64,000 nt of DNA from Allobosea sp. (GCA_024231975.1 JAAEQB010000057.1:62001-126000); one strand, 5' to 3'. Counted from the first letter of the stretch, positions 43,159 through 52,451 are shown. The notes: generated from the sequence alone by a model not told the origin. Program-made: numbers and translations.

Positions 43159-43809
43159 TCAGCGGATAGCCAGGCGGCGCTCGAGATGGCGCCCGAGCAT
43201 CGACAACGGCATGCAGACGGCTGTGTAGATCAGCCAGACCAGGGTCATGACCTTGAATCCTTCGAGGTCGCGCTCGATGATCTCGCGCGCCGAAAACATC
43301 AGTTCGGGCACGCCCAACAAGGAGATGATCGACGTAGCCTTGACCAGGAACACGAACTGCCCGATCAGCGGGGCAAGCAATACCCTCAGAGCTTGGGGAA
43401 GAATGATCAGGCGGATCGTCATGAGCCGCTTCAATCCGAGAGAATAGGCGGCTTCGATCTGGCCTTTCGGGATTGCGACGAGGCCACCGCGAACGATTTC
43501 ACTGATCGTCATGGCCGCAAATGCGCCGAGGGCCACCGCTGCCGTGGAAAAGCGGTCGAGCGTCGGGCCGAACAGAGGCAAGAGGTAAAAGATGGCGAAG
43601 ACCTGGATCAACAGCGGAAGTCCTCGCGCCAGATAGAGAAGCGCGCCGACGAAGAGACGCACCGGCGCGCCGCCATAGGCTGAGGCGACGCCGAGCACGA
43701 CGCCGCCGGCGGTGCCGAATACGAGCACGACGGCAGCCAGTTGAAGGGTGACGGCCAGCCCATGGAGCAGGGTGAGGACGATGTCCAGGTTCGATGTGGC
43801 TTCCATCAT
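43159..43809 (-). CDS. Polar amino acid ABC transporter permease 2
   Basis: 216 residues with about five helices, the size and layout of HisM/GlnP-type permeases. The coupling loop is in GGLVAIPKGQIEAAYSLGLKR, typical of the family (EAA), followed by ILPQALRVLLAPLIGQFVFLVKATS. It overlaps the upstream permease gene by 4 bases. The operon encodes two permeases and a binding protein but no ATPase. Confidence 0.87.
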   Translation of the reverse strand: MMEATSNLDIVLTLLHGLAVTLQLAAVVLVFGTAGGVVLGVASAYGGAPVRLFVGALLYLARGLPLLIQVFAIFYLLPLFGPTLDRFSTAAVALGAFAAMTISEIVRGGLVAIPKGQIEAAYSLGLKRLMTIRLIILPQALRVLLAPLIGQFVFLVKATSIISLLGVPELMFSAREIIERDLEGFKVMTLVWLIYTAVCMPLSMLGRHLERRLAIR

Positions 43810-44480
43810 CGCGCCCTGGCCTCCCCGCGTGCGAGAGCGCGCTCCCAGAGACGGGCAATCGCCGCTACTGCGCTGGTCAGGAGCAGATAGGTCAGCCCCG
43901 CCACCAGGAAGAATTCATAGGTGCGCATGTTGAGGGCGATCTGCGAGGTGAACACGAAATAGAATTCCCGCACGGAGAGCGCGCTGGTCAGCGACGTATC
44001 CTTCACCATCTCCGCCCAGTAGTTCCCCAGCCCGGGGAGCGCCCGGCGCAGGGCCTGCGGCAGAAGGACCTTCCGGTACGTCAGAAAGGGATCGAGGCCC
44101 AAGCTGATCGCCGCCTCGCGCTGGCCGCGTGCCACGCTGGCGAAGGCCGCGCGGAAGATGTCCATCATATAGGCCGCGTTGTGGAGGACGAGCGCTATGA
44201 CACCGGACCAGAAGGCGGTCGGAAACAGCCCCAGGACCGGAAAGCCGAAATAGATGAAGTACATCTTGACGAGGCTCGGGCTGTTGCGCATGAGCTCGAC
44301 ATAGCCGGTCGCGACAAAGCGCAAGCTCGCATGTCTCGAGAGCATGAGGCTCGCGCCGCCCAGGCCCAGCAGCGTGGCACCGATCGAGCTGATCAGGAAG
44401 ATCTCGAGGCTTATCGCGAGTCCGGAAAGCAAGGCTTGTGACGCTTGAAGCACTGGAAGCCAGTCGAGTCTGTATGCCAT
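43806..44480 (-). CDS. Polar amino acid ABC transporter permease 1
   Basis: 224 residues, about five helices, with AFASVARGQREAAISLGLDP in the coupling loop and LLPQALRRALPGLGNYWAEMVKDTSL as the family block. It is related to the downstream permease (both HisM/GlnP-type) but distinct, so they probably form a heterodimer. The binding-protein gene ends 74 bases upstream of its start. Confidence 0.87.
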   Translation of the reverse strand: MAYRLDWLPVLQASQALLSGLAISLEIFLISSIGATLLGLGGASLMLSRHASLRFVATGYVELMRNSPSLVKMYFIYFGFPVLGLFPTAFWSGVIALVLHNAAYMMDIFRAAFASVARGQREAAISLGLDPFLTYRKVLLPQALRRALPGLGNYWAEMVKDTSLTSALSVREFYFVFTSQIALNMRTYEFFLVAGLTYLLLTSAVAAIARLWERALARGEARAR

Positions 44481-44554
44481 GCGTTGGCCTTTTGGAGCTT
44501 GGCAAAGACAAGCGCGACGGAGTTACGCCTCCGCCGCGCCATGAACGATACGGT

Positions 44555-45400
44555 CTACAATGGTTGCTTCACCCAGCTCGGCTGAAGCGCATCTGTCTCG
44601 AACCACTTCTGGTGCAAGGCCTGCAGCTTGTTGTTCGCCTTCAGGTCGTACAGGAGCCAGTTGATATAGTTGATCCAGACCTGATCACCTTGCTTCAAGC
44701 CAATCGAGATGCCACTGGCTGCGATTGGATTGGCCTTGTCGTCGATGACCCGGAACCGTCCTCCTGTGCCTTTCATGAGATAGTAGGCTGCCGCTCGCTC
44801 GTAGAAGAATGCATCGCCGCGCCCCTGCCGGAAGGCCAAGAACGCATCGGAGAGCTCCGGAAACCCTTCAATTTTCGTGCCGGGAACCGAGCCGTTGATC
44901 ATCTGCTCGAGATCGGCTCCTTGACGGGTCAACACGGTCTTGCCGACCAAGTCAGCGTTCTTCTGAAATGGCGAGTCCGCCCGAACCACGAAGACCGTGT
45001 CCGACAGTGCGTACGGCGCCGAAAAGTCGATCACTTGCACGCGTTCCGGATAAGGGCTGAAGGAAGAAATCACGGCATCGACACGTCCCGAAACCAGTGC
45101 AGGCACGCGATCGGCGGAACCAGAGAGTACGACGAGTTCGACCTTGCTAGGATCCTTGAATATCTGCTGCGCGAGCAGGCGCGCCAGATCGATGTCGAAG
45201 CCCGCCAGTTCACCTTTCTGATCTTTGAAAGAAAACCCGATCGCAGAGCTGCGAGTGCCCACGATCAATTTCCCGCGCGCAAGGACCGTCTGCAGCTGGG
45301 ACGGCGCCGGTGCTTGGGCGCCGGCATCCGTTACAAGTCCCATGACCATCAAGGCCGCGAGCGCCAGCGCACCCAGCGCGGATGTGAAAAATCGTCTCAT
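44555..45400 (-). CDS. Polar amino acid ABC transporter substrate-binding protein
   Basis: 281 residues from the ATG at 45400, with GAGGGGAA upstream. A signal peptide ends near TDAGAQ. The body follows the SBP family 3 pattern: VGTRSSAIGFSFKDQKGELAGFD, VDAVISSFSPYPERV, then FSAPYALSDTV and the closing ALHQKWFETDA. Such proteins bind a polar or branched amino acid in the periplasm. The neighbouring D-amino acid dehydrogenase-like and aminotransferase genes suggest an amino acid ligand. Confidence 0.88.
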   Translation of the reverse strand: MRRFFTSALGALALAALMVMGLVTDAGAQAPAPSQLQTVLARGKLIVGTRSSAIGFSFKDQKGELAGFDIDLARLLAQQIFKDPSKVELVVLSGSADRVPALVSGRVDAVISSFSPYPERVQVIDFSAPYALSDTVFVVRADSPFQKNADLVGKTVLTRQGADLEQMINGSVPGTKIEGFPELSDAFLAFRQGRGDAFFYERAAAYYLMKGTGGRFRVIDDKANPIAASGISIGLKQGDQVWINYINWLLYDLKANNKLQALHQKWFETDALQPSWVKQPL

Positions 45401-45646
45401 GTGAATTCCCCTCGGTTTTGCGCGCCGGGGACGCCTGAGGCGAAACCCTCTAGGGAAGCGCCGAGGTGGCCAAGCGCGATTACTTGATCGTCCTAGCGGC
45501 GATGCCGGGCCCTGCACACCGACCAATCACGATAGCAGATATGGTGATTCAAACATCGCCAACCGGGGGAGGCCATGTTTCCATCGGCATAGATCCGCGC
45601 GGACCGAGCTCTACGACGTGCGGAGCAACCCGTGAGGAGTGGCAAG
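45401..45646. promoter_or_regulatory. Divergent promoter region, amino acid importer and DadA-like gene
   Basis: 246 bases between the binding-protein gene (minus) and the oxidase gene (plus). Both promoters must lie here; the stretch near 45525-45555 (atcacgatagcagatatggtgattc) contains the imperfect dyad ATCACgat...atgGTGAT, which might be an operator. Confidence 0.35.
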
Positions 45647-46936
45647 GTGAACGGAACGCGCGTTACGGTTCTCGGTGCCGGAACGGTCGGAGTCTGCTGC
45701 GCGCTCAGCCTGCTGCGCAAGGGATTTCGCGTGACGTTGATCGACCGCGCAGAGCCGGGCAGTGGCTGCTCTTACGGCAATGCGGGCATGATACAGGTGG
45801 GCGGCTGCGTACCGACGGCCACGCCAGGGATCATCCGTCAGGTCCCGCGCATGCTGCTCGATCCGGACGGCCCGCTCATCATTCGCTGGCGGCACCTGGC
45901 GAGCCTCTCTCCCTATCTGCTTCACTTCCTGGCATCGGCCCGGCCTGAACGGGTCGAGCAGATCGCGGGCGCCCTGGCCTCGCTGTTGCGGCTTGCGGCT
46001 GAAGCTTATCGGCCGCTCATCGCATCGGCGCGATGCGAGCATCTGATCCGCGAGAGCGGAGAGCTCTATGCCTATCGCTCCGAGAATGCCTATCTGGCAG
46101 CCAAACCCGCGCATGATCTCCGCCGGCGGCACGGCGTGCATATCGAGGAGTTCGCCGGCGCGGAACTGCACCGCCTCGAACCGGCGCTGTCGGCCGACTT
46201 CACGCGGGGGGTGCTGATCACGGGCTCGCTGAGCACCCGCAGCCCGCAACTGCTCACCCAGGCTCTCGCCGACCGGTTTGTCGCGGAGGGCGGAGAATTC
46301 GTGAAGATTCAGGTCGAGGACCTCGTGATCGACGATGGCAAGCCCGCTTTTCTGATATCCGACAGCGGTGCCCGGCCAATCGGGAAGCTCGTCCTTGCAT
46401 TCGGGGCGCATTCCAAGAGATGGGCAAGGAAACTGGGCTCATGGCTGCCGCTGGACAGCGAGCGCGGCTATCATCTCATGGTTCCGGATCCGGGCATCGA
46501 ACTCGGCCGACCCGTTATCGTCGGCGATCAGAAGTTTGGACTGTCGAGCATGGCCGGCGGGCTTCGCATCGCGGGGACCGCAGAACTTGCGAGCCTGGAC
46601 GCGCCGCCCAATTATCGGCGGGCTCACCGGCTCCTGAAGCTGGCAGCGGCCGCGCTGCCGGACCTGCGCCCGTCAGAGCCTGAACCCTGGATGGGGCTCA
46701 GGCCTTCCACGCCCGACAGCCTGCCCGTGATCTGTCGCGCTCCCGCGACCGCCGACGCCTTCTTCGCGTTCGGTCACGGACACTCGGGCCTGACATTGGG
46801 AGCGATCACCGGCTCCATCGTCGCAGATCTCGTTGCCGGAGAGGCTTCCCCGGTCGACATCGCGCCGTTCGACATCCGTCGTTTCGGCATCCTGCCGATG
46901 AAAAGACCCGGAGCATTTTCAGGCGATGTGACCTAA
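45647..46936 (+). CDS. FAD-dependent amine/amino acid oxidoreductase, DadA-like
   Basis: 429 residues from a GTG at 45647 with AGGAG 7 bases upstream. The FAD motif VTVLGAGTVGVCCALSLL opens the protein, and the C-terminal block has PWMGLRPSTPDSLPVI and a HGHSGLTLG segment, both typical for D-amino acid dehydrogenase small subunits. These enzymes deaminate D-amino acids at the inner membrane and pass electrons to the respiratory chain. Position beside the amino acid importer supports use of an imported amino acid; the substrate is not predicted. Confidence 0.85.
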   Translation: MNGTRVTVLGAGTVGVCCALSLLRKGFRVTLIDRAEPGSGCSYGNAGMIQVGGCVPTATPGIIRQVPRMLLDPDGPLIIRWRHLASLSPYLLHFLASARPERVEQIAGALASLLRLAAEAYRPLIASARCEHLIRESGELYAYRSENAYLAAKPAHDLRRRHGVHIEEFAGAELHRLEPALSADFTRGVLITGSLSTRSPQLLTQALADRFVAEGGEFVKIQVEDLVIDDGKPAFLISDSGARPIGKLVLAFGAHSKRWARKLGSWLPLDSERGYHLMVPDPGIELGRPVIVGDQKFGLSSMAGGLRIAGTAELASLDAPPNYRRAHRLLKLAAAALPDLRPSEPEPWMGLRPSTPDSLPVICRAPATADAFFAFGHGHSGLTLGAITGSIVADLVAGEASPVDIAPFDIRRFGILPMKRPGAFSGDVT

Positions 46937-46947
46937 GGCATTTTTGA

Positions 46948-47036
46948 GCGAAGTGGACACCGGTTCGCGTGAAGAAAATGCGACCAAACAAAGACCTGGA
47001 GCAATCCCGCCGGTCCTCAAAGAGCGGGATTGCTCC
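46948..47036. repeat. Intergenic palindromic repeat, copy 2, with terminator-like stem
   Basis: The repeat core GAAGTGGACACCGGTTCGCG starts near 46951 and is followed by GGAGCAATCCCGC (46998-47010) and its exact inverse GCGGGATTGCTCC (47024-47036) with a 13-base loop. The 13-base stem lies between two convergent genes, so it could end transcription from both sides, although no T run follows. The 5' half is a homologue of the copy at 62.35 kb. Confidence 0.6.
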
Positions 47037-47048
47037 GAAACGGCCCTT

Positions 47049-48308
47049 TCAGCAAAGGCTCGCCAACGAGGCACCTATCCGTTGGAAAGCCTCCTCCAGC
47101 CGCTCCTCGGGACAGGTATAAGAAAGCCGGAGCGCCGGTCCCAGGCCGAACGCCGACCCCGGAACAGTCACGATGTCGGCCGTATCGAGCAGGAACTCCG
47201 CCAGATCGGCGTCGCTGCCGATCGTCCCTCCCTGGGCCGTGCGGCGGCCGATCAGAGATTCGCACATGGGATAGAAGTAGAAGGCTCCCTCTGGCTGCAC
47301 CGCCCGGAAATCCGGAATATGGTGGAGCAACTCGGCGACCTTGGCTTTTCGGCGAGCGAAGGCGGTGCGGAACGGCTGCAGCGCTTCCAGCGGCATGTCC
47401 ATGGCGGCGATGGCGCCCGCCTGCACGATCGTGGCCACGCCCGAGGTGTTCTGGGACTGGACCTTCACCATGGCCGAGATCAGCTCCGCAGGGCCGGCAC
47501 CGTAGCCGATCCGCCAGCCGATCATCGCAAACGACTTCGAGAGCCCGTTGACGAGCAGTATCCGGTCCTTCAGCCCCGGCGCCACCGAAGCCAAAGAAGT
47601 GAAGCCCTCCGCGGTGAAGGTGAAGAGCTCGTAGATCTCGTCGCTGAGCACCATCACCTGCGGGAAGCGCGCGAGCACGCCGGCGAGCGCGGCCAGTTCT
47701 TCACGTGAATAGACGACGCCGGTCGGATTGTTGGGGGAGTTGAGGATGAGCCAGCGCGTATGGGCGGTGATCGCTTCTTCCAGCTGCTCCGGCGAGAGCT
47801 TGTGGCCCCTGTCGGCCCCACATGTCAAAATCACCGGCGTTCCGCCGGCCAGGCGCACGATGTCGGGATAGGAGACCCAGTAAGGCGCCGGAATGAGCAC
47901 CTCGTCGCCGGGATCGAGAGTCGCCATCATGGCATTGAATATGACCTGCTTGGTCCCGCTTGAGACGATGATGCCGTCTGCGGGACAGTTGACGCCGTTG
48001 TCCCGCAGCAATTTGCGGGCAATGCCTTCCCTGAGCGCTTGCAGGCCCTCGACGGGAGGGCTGCGCCCATCGCCCCGTAGAGCCGCTTTCGCAGCCGCCT
48101 CGCGCACGGGCAAAGGAATGTCGAGATCGAGCTCTCCCATACCGAGGCTGATGATGTCGCGGCCGGCGCGGCGCAGATCCGCGGCGCGACGGCCCATTGC
48201 GAGCGTCTGGGAGAAGCCGATCGCGCCAAGCCGCGAGGCCTGAAGCGACGATCGCTCCTGCGCCGGCCCCCGGGAGCCGTCGCGCCTGGTCTCCATCTGC
48301 TCTTTCAT
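47049..48308 (-). CDS. Class I PLP-dependent aminotransferase
   Basis: 419 residues from an ATG at 48308 with GAGG upstream; a longer frame to 48404 lacks one. The catalytic Lys lies in GLSKSFAMIGWR, the Asn-Pro-Thr-Gly block in NSPNNPTGVVY, and the substrate Arg in LRLSYTCPEE. This is the AspC/AlaT-type fold, which moves an amino group between an amino acid and 2-oxoglutarate. It converges with the DadA-like gene and diverges from a lysR gene. The exact amino acid is unknown. Confidence 0.88.
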   Translation of the reverse strand: MKEQMETRRDGSRGPAQERSSLQASRLGAIGFSQTLAMGRRAADLRRAGRDIISLGMGELDLDIPLPVREAAAKAALRGDGRSPPVEGLQALREGIARKLLRDNGVNCPADGIIVSSGTKQVIFNAMMATLDPGDEVLIPAPYWVSYPDIVRLAGGTPVILTCGADRGHKLSPEQLEEAITAHTRWLILNSPNNPTGVVYSREELAALAGVLARFPQVMVLSDEIYELFTFTAEGFTSLASVAPGLKDRILLVNGLSKSFAMIGWRIGYGAGPAELISAMVKVQSQNTSGVATIVQAGAIAAMDMPLEALQPFRTAFARRKAKVAELLHHIPDFRAVQPEGAFYFYPMCESLIGRRTAQGGTIGSDADLAEFLLDTADIVTVPGSAFGLGPALRLSYTCPEERLEEAFQRIGASLASLC

Positions 48309-48496
48309 CTCATCCTCGTCGTTGCGCGGCGTCGCCGCGCGAAAGACGCGGTCCTGGCCCAAGACGCCCTCGAAGGCCGCATATGCGGCGGCTTCGATCG
48401 GCAAGCTGACGGGATGTTAGTGTCGAAGCAGACATGCTCCTATAACGATTGAATAATACCAGCTTTGCGGCACCTGACATTCACCGGAGCGTGCGC

Positions 48497-49444
48497 ATGA
48501 ATCTACGTCAGCTGCAGTTCTTTCTGGACGTGGTCGAGCAGGGAGGATTCTCCCGCGCGGCCAGCATCCGCAACGTGGATCAGCCCTTCATCAGCCGGCA
48601 GATCCGCAAGCTGGAAGAGACCGTCGGCGCGCCCCTGCTTTATCGCAACGGCCGTGGTGTCGAGCTGACGGATGAGGGGCTTGATCTGCTCAATGTCGTG
48701 CGGCCGTTCCTGTCGAACGTGCAGGACGTCATGGATCGCGTTCAGGCTCGCAGCGTCCAGCCCCGGGGACGGATTTCCCTCGGCATCGTCCACCACCTGG
48801 GCGAAACGTTGTGCCCTTCCCTGCTCAGCTCCTTCTGCGCGCGCTATCCCCACGTTCACGTGCACATCTCCGGCGGCAACAGCAGTATCATCCAGGAGTG
48901 GCTGCTTCGCGCCCGCATCGACCTGGGGATCTATTACGACATCGGAAGCTCGCCGCAGCTCGTGACCGAGGAACTGATCGAAGAACGCATCGTGCTCGTC
49001 GGGCCGATGGCTCTGGCTCGGGAGCACGGCATCAACGGGCGAAAAGCGATCTCGCTCGCCGAGGCCGCCCGACTGCCCCTCGTCCTACCGAGCTCGCAGC
49101 ACGGATTGCGGATCCGGCTGGACCGGTTGGCGGAACTTGCCGGAATACCGCTTCAGAGCCCCTACGAGATCGACCTCTACGGCACCCTGAGGGCGCTGGT
49201 CATGGCCGGCCACGGCTTCACGCTGCTTCCCCTGGGAGCGATGCTCAACCAGGTCGTTGATACCCAGACCTTCCTTGCTCCGCTTGTCGATCCCGAAATG
49301 ACCGCGGTGCTGAGCATGGTATTTGCCTGCAACAAGCCGACCTCGTTTCTGACGCGCGAATTTGCGGGCGAATTGCGCGCCCGCATCAAATCCTTTTCGG
49401 AAGAGCAGGCGCGCGTGATCGCGTCCTTCGAGCGGCGATACTGA
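48497..49444 (+). CDS. LysR-family transcriptional regulator
   Basis: 315 residues from the ATG at 48497 (MNLRQLQFFLDVVEQGGFS). The helix-turn-helix is RAASIRNVDQPFISRQIRKLE, then the effector domain from about 90, with the usual GISLGIVHHLG-type strand and GHGFTLLPLGAML. It diverges from the aminotransferase gene, which is probably its target. Confidence 0.88.
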   Translation: MNLRQLQFFLDVVEQGGFSRAASIRNVDQPFISRQIRKLEETVGAPLLYRNGRGVELTDEGLDLLNVVRPFLSNVQDVMDRVQARSVQPRGRISLGIVHHLGETLCPSLLSSFCARYPHVHVHISGGNSSIIQEWLLRARIDLGIYYDIGSSPQLVTEELIEERIVLVGPMALAREHGINGRKAISLAEAARLPLVLPSSQHGLRIRLDRLAELAGIPLQSPYEIDLYGTLRALVMAGHGFTLLPLGAMLNQVVDTQTFLAPLVDPEMTAVLSMVFACNKPTSFLTREFAGELRARIKSFSEEQARVIASFERRY

Positions 49445-49462
49445 CCAGAGCGGCTTTTCAGG

Positions 49463-51742
49463 TCAGGCGACGCGTCGCAGATGCGCCTCCTCTACCGCGG
49501 CTGTCCGAAATTGCGCGACCAGACCGTGAAGCCGGTCGATCTGAACGGCGAGAGCCACTGCCGAGGCGGAGCTCTGCTCGGCGAGTGCCGCGTTCTGCTG
49601 GGTCATCTCATCCATATGCGCCACGACCTGGCTCACTTCGTCGATGCCGCTCGCCTGTTCGTCGCAGGCGACCGAGATCTGAGACACATTCCCGACGACC
49701 CGATTAGATGCCTCGACGATCCGGGCGAGAGTATCCCCTGCTTGACGCACGAGCGTCACACCCTGCTCGACTTCGCGCGTCGAAGAGGAGATCAGCGTGC
49801 CGATGTCTTTGGCTGCGTCTGCCGCGCGTTGCGCCAGCGTCCGCACTTCGCTTGCAACGACCGCGAAACCTCGACCAGCATCGCCGGCGCGGGCGGCCTC
49901 CACCGCAGCATTGAGGGCAAGCAGGTTCGTCTGGAACGCGATTTCCTCGATGACATTGGTGATTGCCGCCACGCGGCCGGCAGTCGTTTCGATTTGCGAC
50001 ATGGCGGTGACGGCTTGGCCGATGATGGTGCCCCCCTCCGCCGCGACAGAGCGCGCCGCTTCCGCGTCGGCGACCACCAGCTTTGAAGAACGGGCGGTCG
50101 ATTTCACGGAAGCAGCCAGCTGCTCCGTCGTGGCTGCGGTCTCCTCCAGGGAAGCGGCCTGTTGTTCAGTACGCTGCGCCAGATCATCCGCGCCGGTCTT
50201 GATCTCGGTGGACGAGAGCTGGACCTGTTGCGCTGTCGTCTGAAGCGTCGCGACCGCGGTGCTCAGCCTGTTTGCGGTGCGGTTGATCGCCGTCTTCAAC
50301 TGATCGAGCCGTCCACGATAATCGCGGCTCACATCCTGGGCGAGATCGCCCTCGGCAATCGCTTTCAGCACCCGCTCGAAATCGCCAGTGGCTTCGTCGA
50401 CGACGGCGTTGATCTGGTTAATCCCATCCACGAGGGCTTGCAGGGAAGGATCGTCCGCACTGACCTGCACGCGTCCGGTGAAATCCCCTTCTGCAGCGCG
50501 ATGGACGACCTCGCCGACCGATGCGACGACTTCGGACATAGCCTGAGCGCGCTCCGCACGTGCATTCAACGCCCTTCGCTCCTCGATTTCCAGATTGCGG
50601 ACCTTCAGCGCATTGGTGCGGAAAACATCGAGTGCGACCGCCATGCGGCCAATCTCGTCGGACCGGTTGGCAAACGGGACGCTCGTATCGAGGGATCCGT
50701 CCGCGATCTCGGTCATCGAAGCCGCAAGGCGGCCAAACAGCGAGCGGATCACGCGGCTCACCCATATGGCCAAGCCCACGGCGAGCAGGATGATGACGAC
50801 TGATGCCGCACCGTAAAGGAGGAAGCTGCGATAGGCGGAGCCGAGCAGCTCCGCGGTCTGCACCGACAAGCTGTTGCGCATCTCCTCGATCTGCTTGAGC
50901 CAAAAGGCCCGACGAGCCTGATCGGCCTTCGTCCAGCCGGGCGCATCGTTGGGATCGAGCTTGTCGTAGCTGGCATCAAGCAGCAGCGGCCGCACACGGT
51001 TGATCAGCTGGTGGTCGGCGGATCCGAGGAAATCCTTATACTGCGCGATGTGTTCCGGCCGAGCGAATGCCTCGAACTGCCGCCCGAAGATCTGCTGGAG
51101 TTCCACGCCTCGGTGCATGACGCGAAACAGCGGCTGGCTCAGCTTGCCCGTCTGGAACGCAATCTCGCCGCGCCCGCCTTCGTTGAGGCTGCCGGTGCTG
51201 ATCTCGAGCGCGGCATGGAGCGCCAGAATCTGGCGAGCGATCTCGCTATTATCGACGGCGCCGGCGACACGTCCGACGAGTTCATTCGCCAGATTGCTGC
51301 TGTTCTGCAGGAATGCACCCATCTGCGAGCGATCCGTCTCTCGCCGCATGGCCTTCTGCCGAATCTCGCCGAGGAGCTTGCGTTGATCGAGTATCGTCCG
51401 CAACAATCCGGCCGTTTCGGCATTGGGGATTTGTGCGGCGCCGGCGACGAACTCGATACGCGCGAAGGCGTGGTCCGTCAGTGGCCACTGCATTTCCATC
51501 TTGGCACGCGCCTCGGCCGTGCCCTGGGCGAGATAGGGATAGGCGGCCCGGCCCTCATTCGGGATCGCGGTCGCCGAGAAGATCGTTGTCGCGTCTACGA
51601 CCGCCTGCAGTTGCGAGGCTTTCCGGACCTCCTGATAGGTTTGGAAGCTCTGATAGGCGAGAATCGCACCGAAGCAGACCAGCGCCAGGAGAGGCACGAG
51701 CGTCAGGCAGTGGAGAAGATTGCCAAGTCGAATTTTGTGCAT
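49463..51742 (-). CDS. Methyl-accepting chemotaxis protein
   Basis: 759 residues. Helix TM1 is at about 12-31, a long sensor region (32-306) resembles the helical NIT (nitrate/nitrite-sensing) domain found in many chemoreceptors, and TM2 is about 307-328. HAMP segments follow (329-383 and further), then the signalling coiled coil with its hairpin EEIAFQTNLLALNAAVEAAR, where the conserved tip is EEIAFQTNLLALN. No C-terminal CheR pentapeptide is present. It would steer the cell towards or away from a small ligand. The gene stands alone, with the TTAG-N4-CTAA site 36 bases before its ATG. Confidence 0.88.
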   Translation of the reverse strand: MHKIRLGNLLHCLTLVPLLALVCFGAILAYQSFQTYQEVRKASQLQAVVDATTIFSATAIPNEGRAAYPYLAQGTAEARAKMEMQWPLTDHAFARIEFVAGAAQIPNAETAGLLRTILDQRKLLGEIRQKAMRRETDRSQMGAFLQNSSNLANELVGRVAGAVDNSEIARQILALHAALEISTGSLNEGGRGEIAFQTGKLSQPLFRVMHRGVELQQIFGRQFEAFARPEHIAQYKDFLGSADHQLINRVRPLLLDASYDKLDPNDAPGWTKADQARRAFWLKQIEEMRNSLSVQTAELLGSAYRSFLLYGAASVVIILLAVGLAIWVSRVIRSLFGRLAASMTEIADGSLDTSVPFANRSDEIGRMAVALDVFRTNALKVRNLEIEERRALNARAERAQAMSEVVASVGEVVHRAAEGDFTGRVQVSADDPSLQALVDGINQINAVVDEATGDFERVLKAIAEGDLAQDVSRDYRGRLDQLKTAINRTANRLSTAVATLQTTAQQVQLSSTEIKTGADDLAQRTEQQAASLEETAATTEQLAASVKSTARSSKLVVADAEAARSVAAEGGTIIGQAVTAMSQIETTAGRVAAITNVIEEIAFQTNLLALNAAVEAARAGDAGRGFAVVASEVRTLAQRAADAAKDIGTLISSSTREVEQGVTLVRQAGDTLARIVEASNRVVGNVSQISVACDEQASGIDEVSQVVAHMDEMTQQNAALAEQSSASAVALAVQIDRLHGLVAQFRTAAVEEAHLRRVA

Positions 51743-51777
51743 TTTGCCCGCCCCAGTTCAGAGGCGGAGAGCGTTGC

Positions 51778-51789
51778 TTAGAAAACTAA
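51778..51789. promoter_or_regulatory. Palindromic operator TTAGAAAACTAA upstream of the chemoreceptor gene
   Basis: A TTAG-N4-CTAA palindrome 36 bases before the ATG of the chemoreceptor gene. Read on the coding strand it is TTAGTTTTCTAA, identical to the site at 32167 in the promoter of transporter operon C. It is the third member of the class in the window. Confidence 0.55.
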
Positions 51790-52451
51790 ATTTTCTCTGT
51801 GCCTCGTATAGACCTTCAGAACGAGCGACGTCTTGCACGCCTCCGCCATACGGCCGAACTGTCGAACGCTGCCGGTACACGTAATTCGGTTTATCATATT
51901 GATTTCACGAATCAATTCGACGGTTCGGCGCTGGCTCCGGTGGCAAGGTCGAGGGAGCCAGAATCGGAGGATCGCTCCGATCAAGACAAACGTCATCTTC
52001 CAGACCAAACAATTCAGTTTGGCGGAATTTTTGTGGCGCGGATTCGCGGTCTTTGCGCGAACTAGAGCTTGGGCGGAAAGTTCGCATTCGGTCGCTTTTT
52101 CGATCAAATCTCGCACCCCGTCCAGCTAGCGTATGATCGCCAATACCCAAGAAAATCCCGCCTTTCGACCCGTATAGCGGCGAAACGCGCCTTAAATCCG
52201 CTCGTCATAGCGCCTGGTGGCATGAGGCGGCGGTCAGGCAAGAATGCACGTGCGTCAAAGGGAGACCGCTTTGGCTCCAGTCGCGAAAATCGGACCGAAG
52301 CACAGCGTCGAGACGATCCGAAAGCTTCGATAGCTAAGGAAACGACCTTGCCAGGCAGCCTGCGGCGACTCTATTTGTTATGACGGTATACCATTTGCCG
52401 GATCCAAGCCGCGATGAGTGGTCAGAATGATAACGAGGGAAACACGCGAAA
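51790..52451. other. Intergenic region between chemoreceptor and amidase genes
   Basis: 662 bases of mixed composition, AT-richer near 51840-51920. No frame with a believable protein and ribosome site was found. It must hold the chemoreceptor and amidase promoters. No terminator, repeat copy or RNA gene was recognised. Confidence 0.4.

Noticed and set aside
52069..52383. 104-residue frame in the gap before the amidase gene
   Set aside because: Arg-rich, with no ribosome site and no convincing fold.
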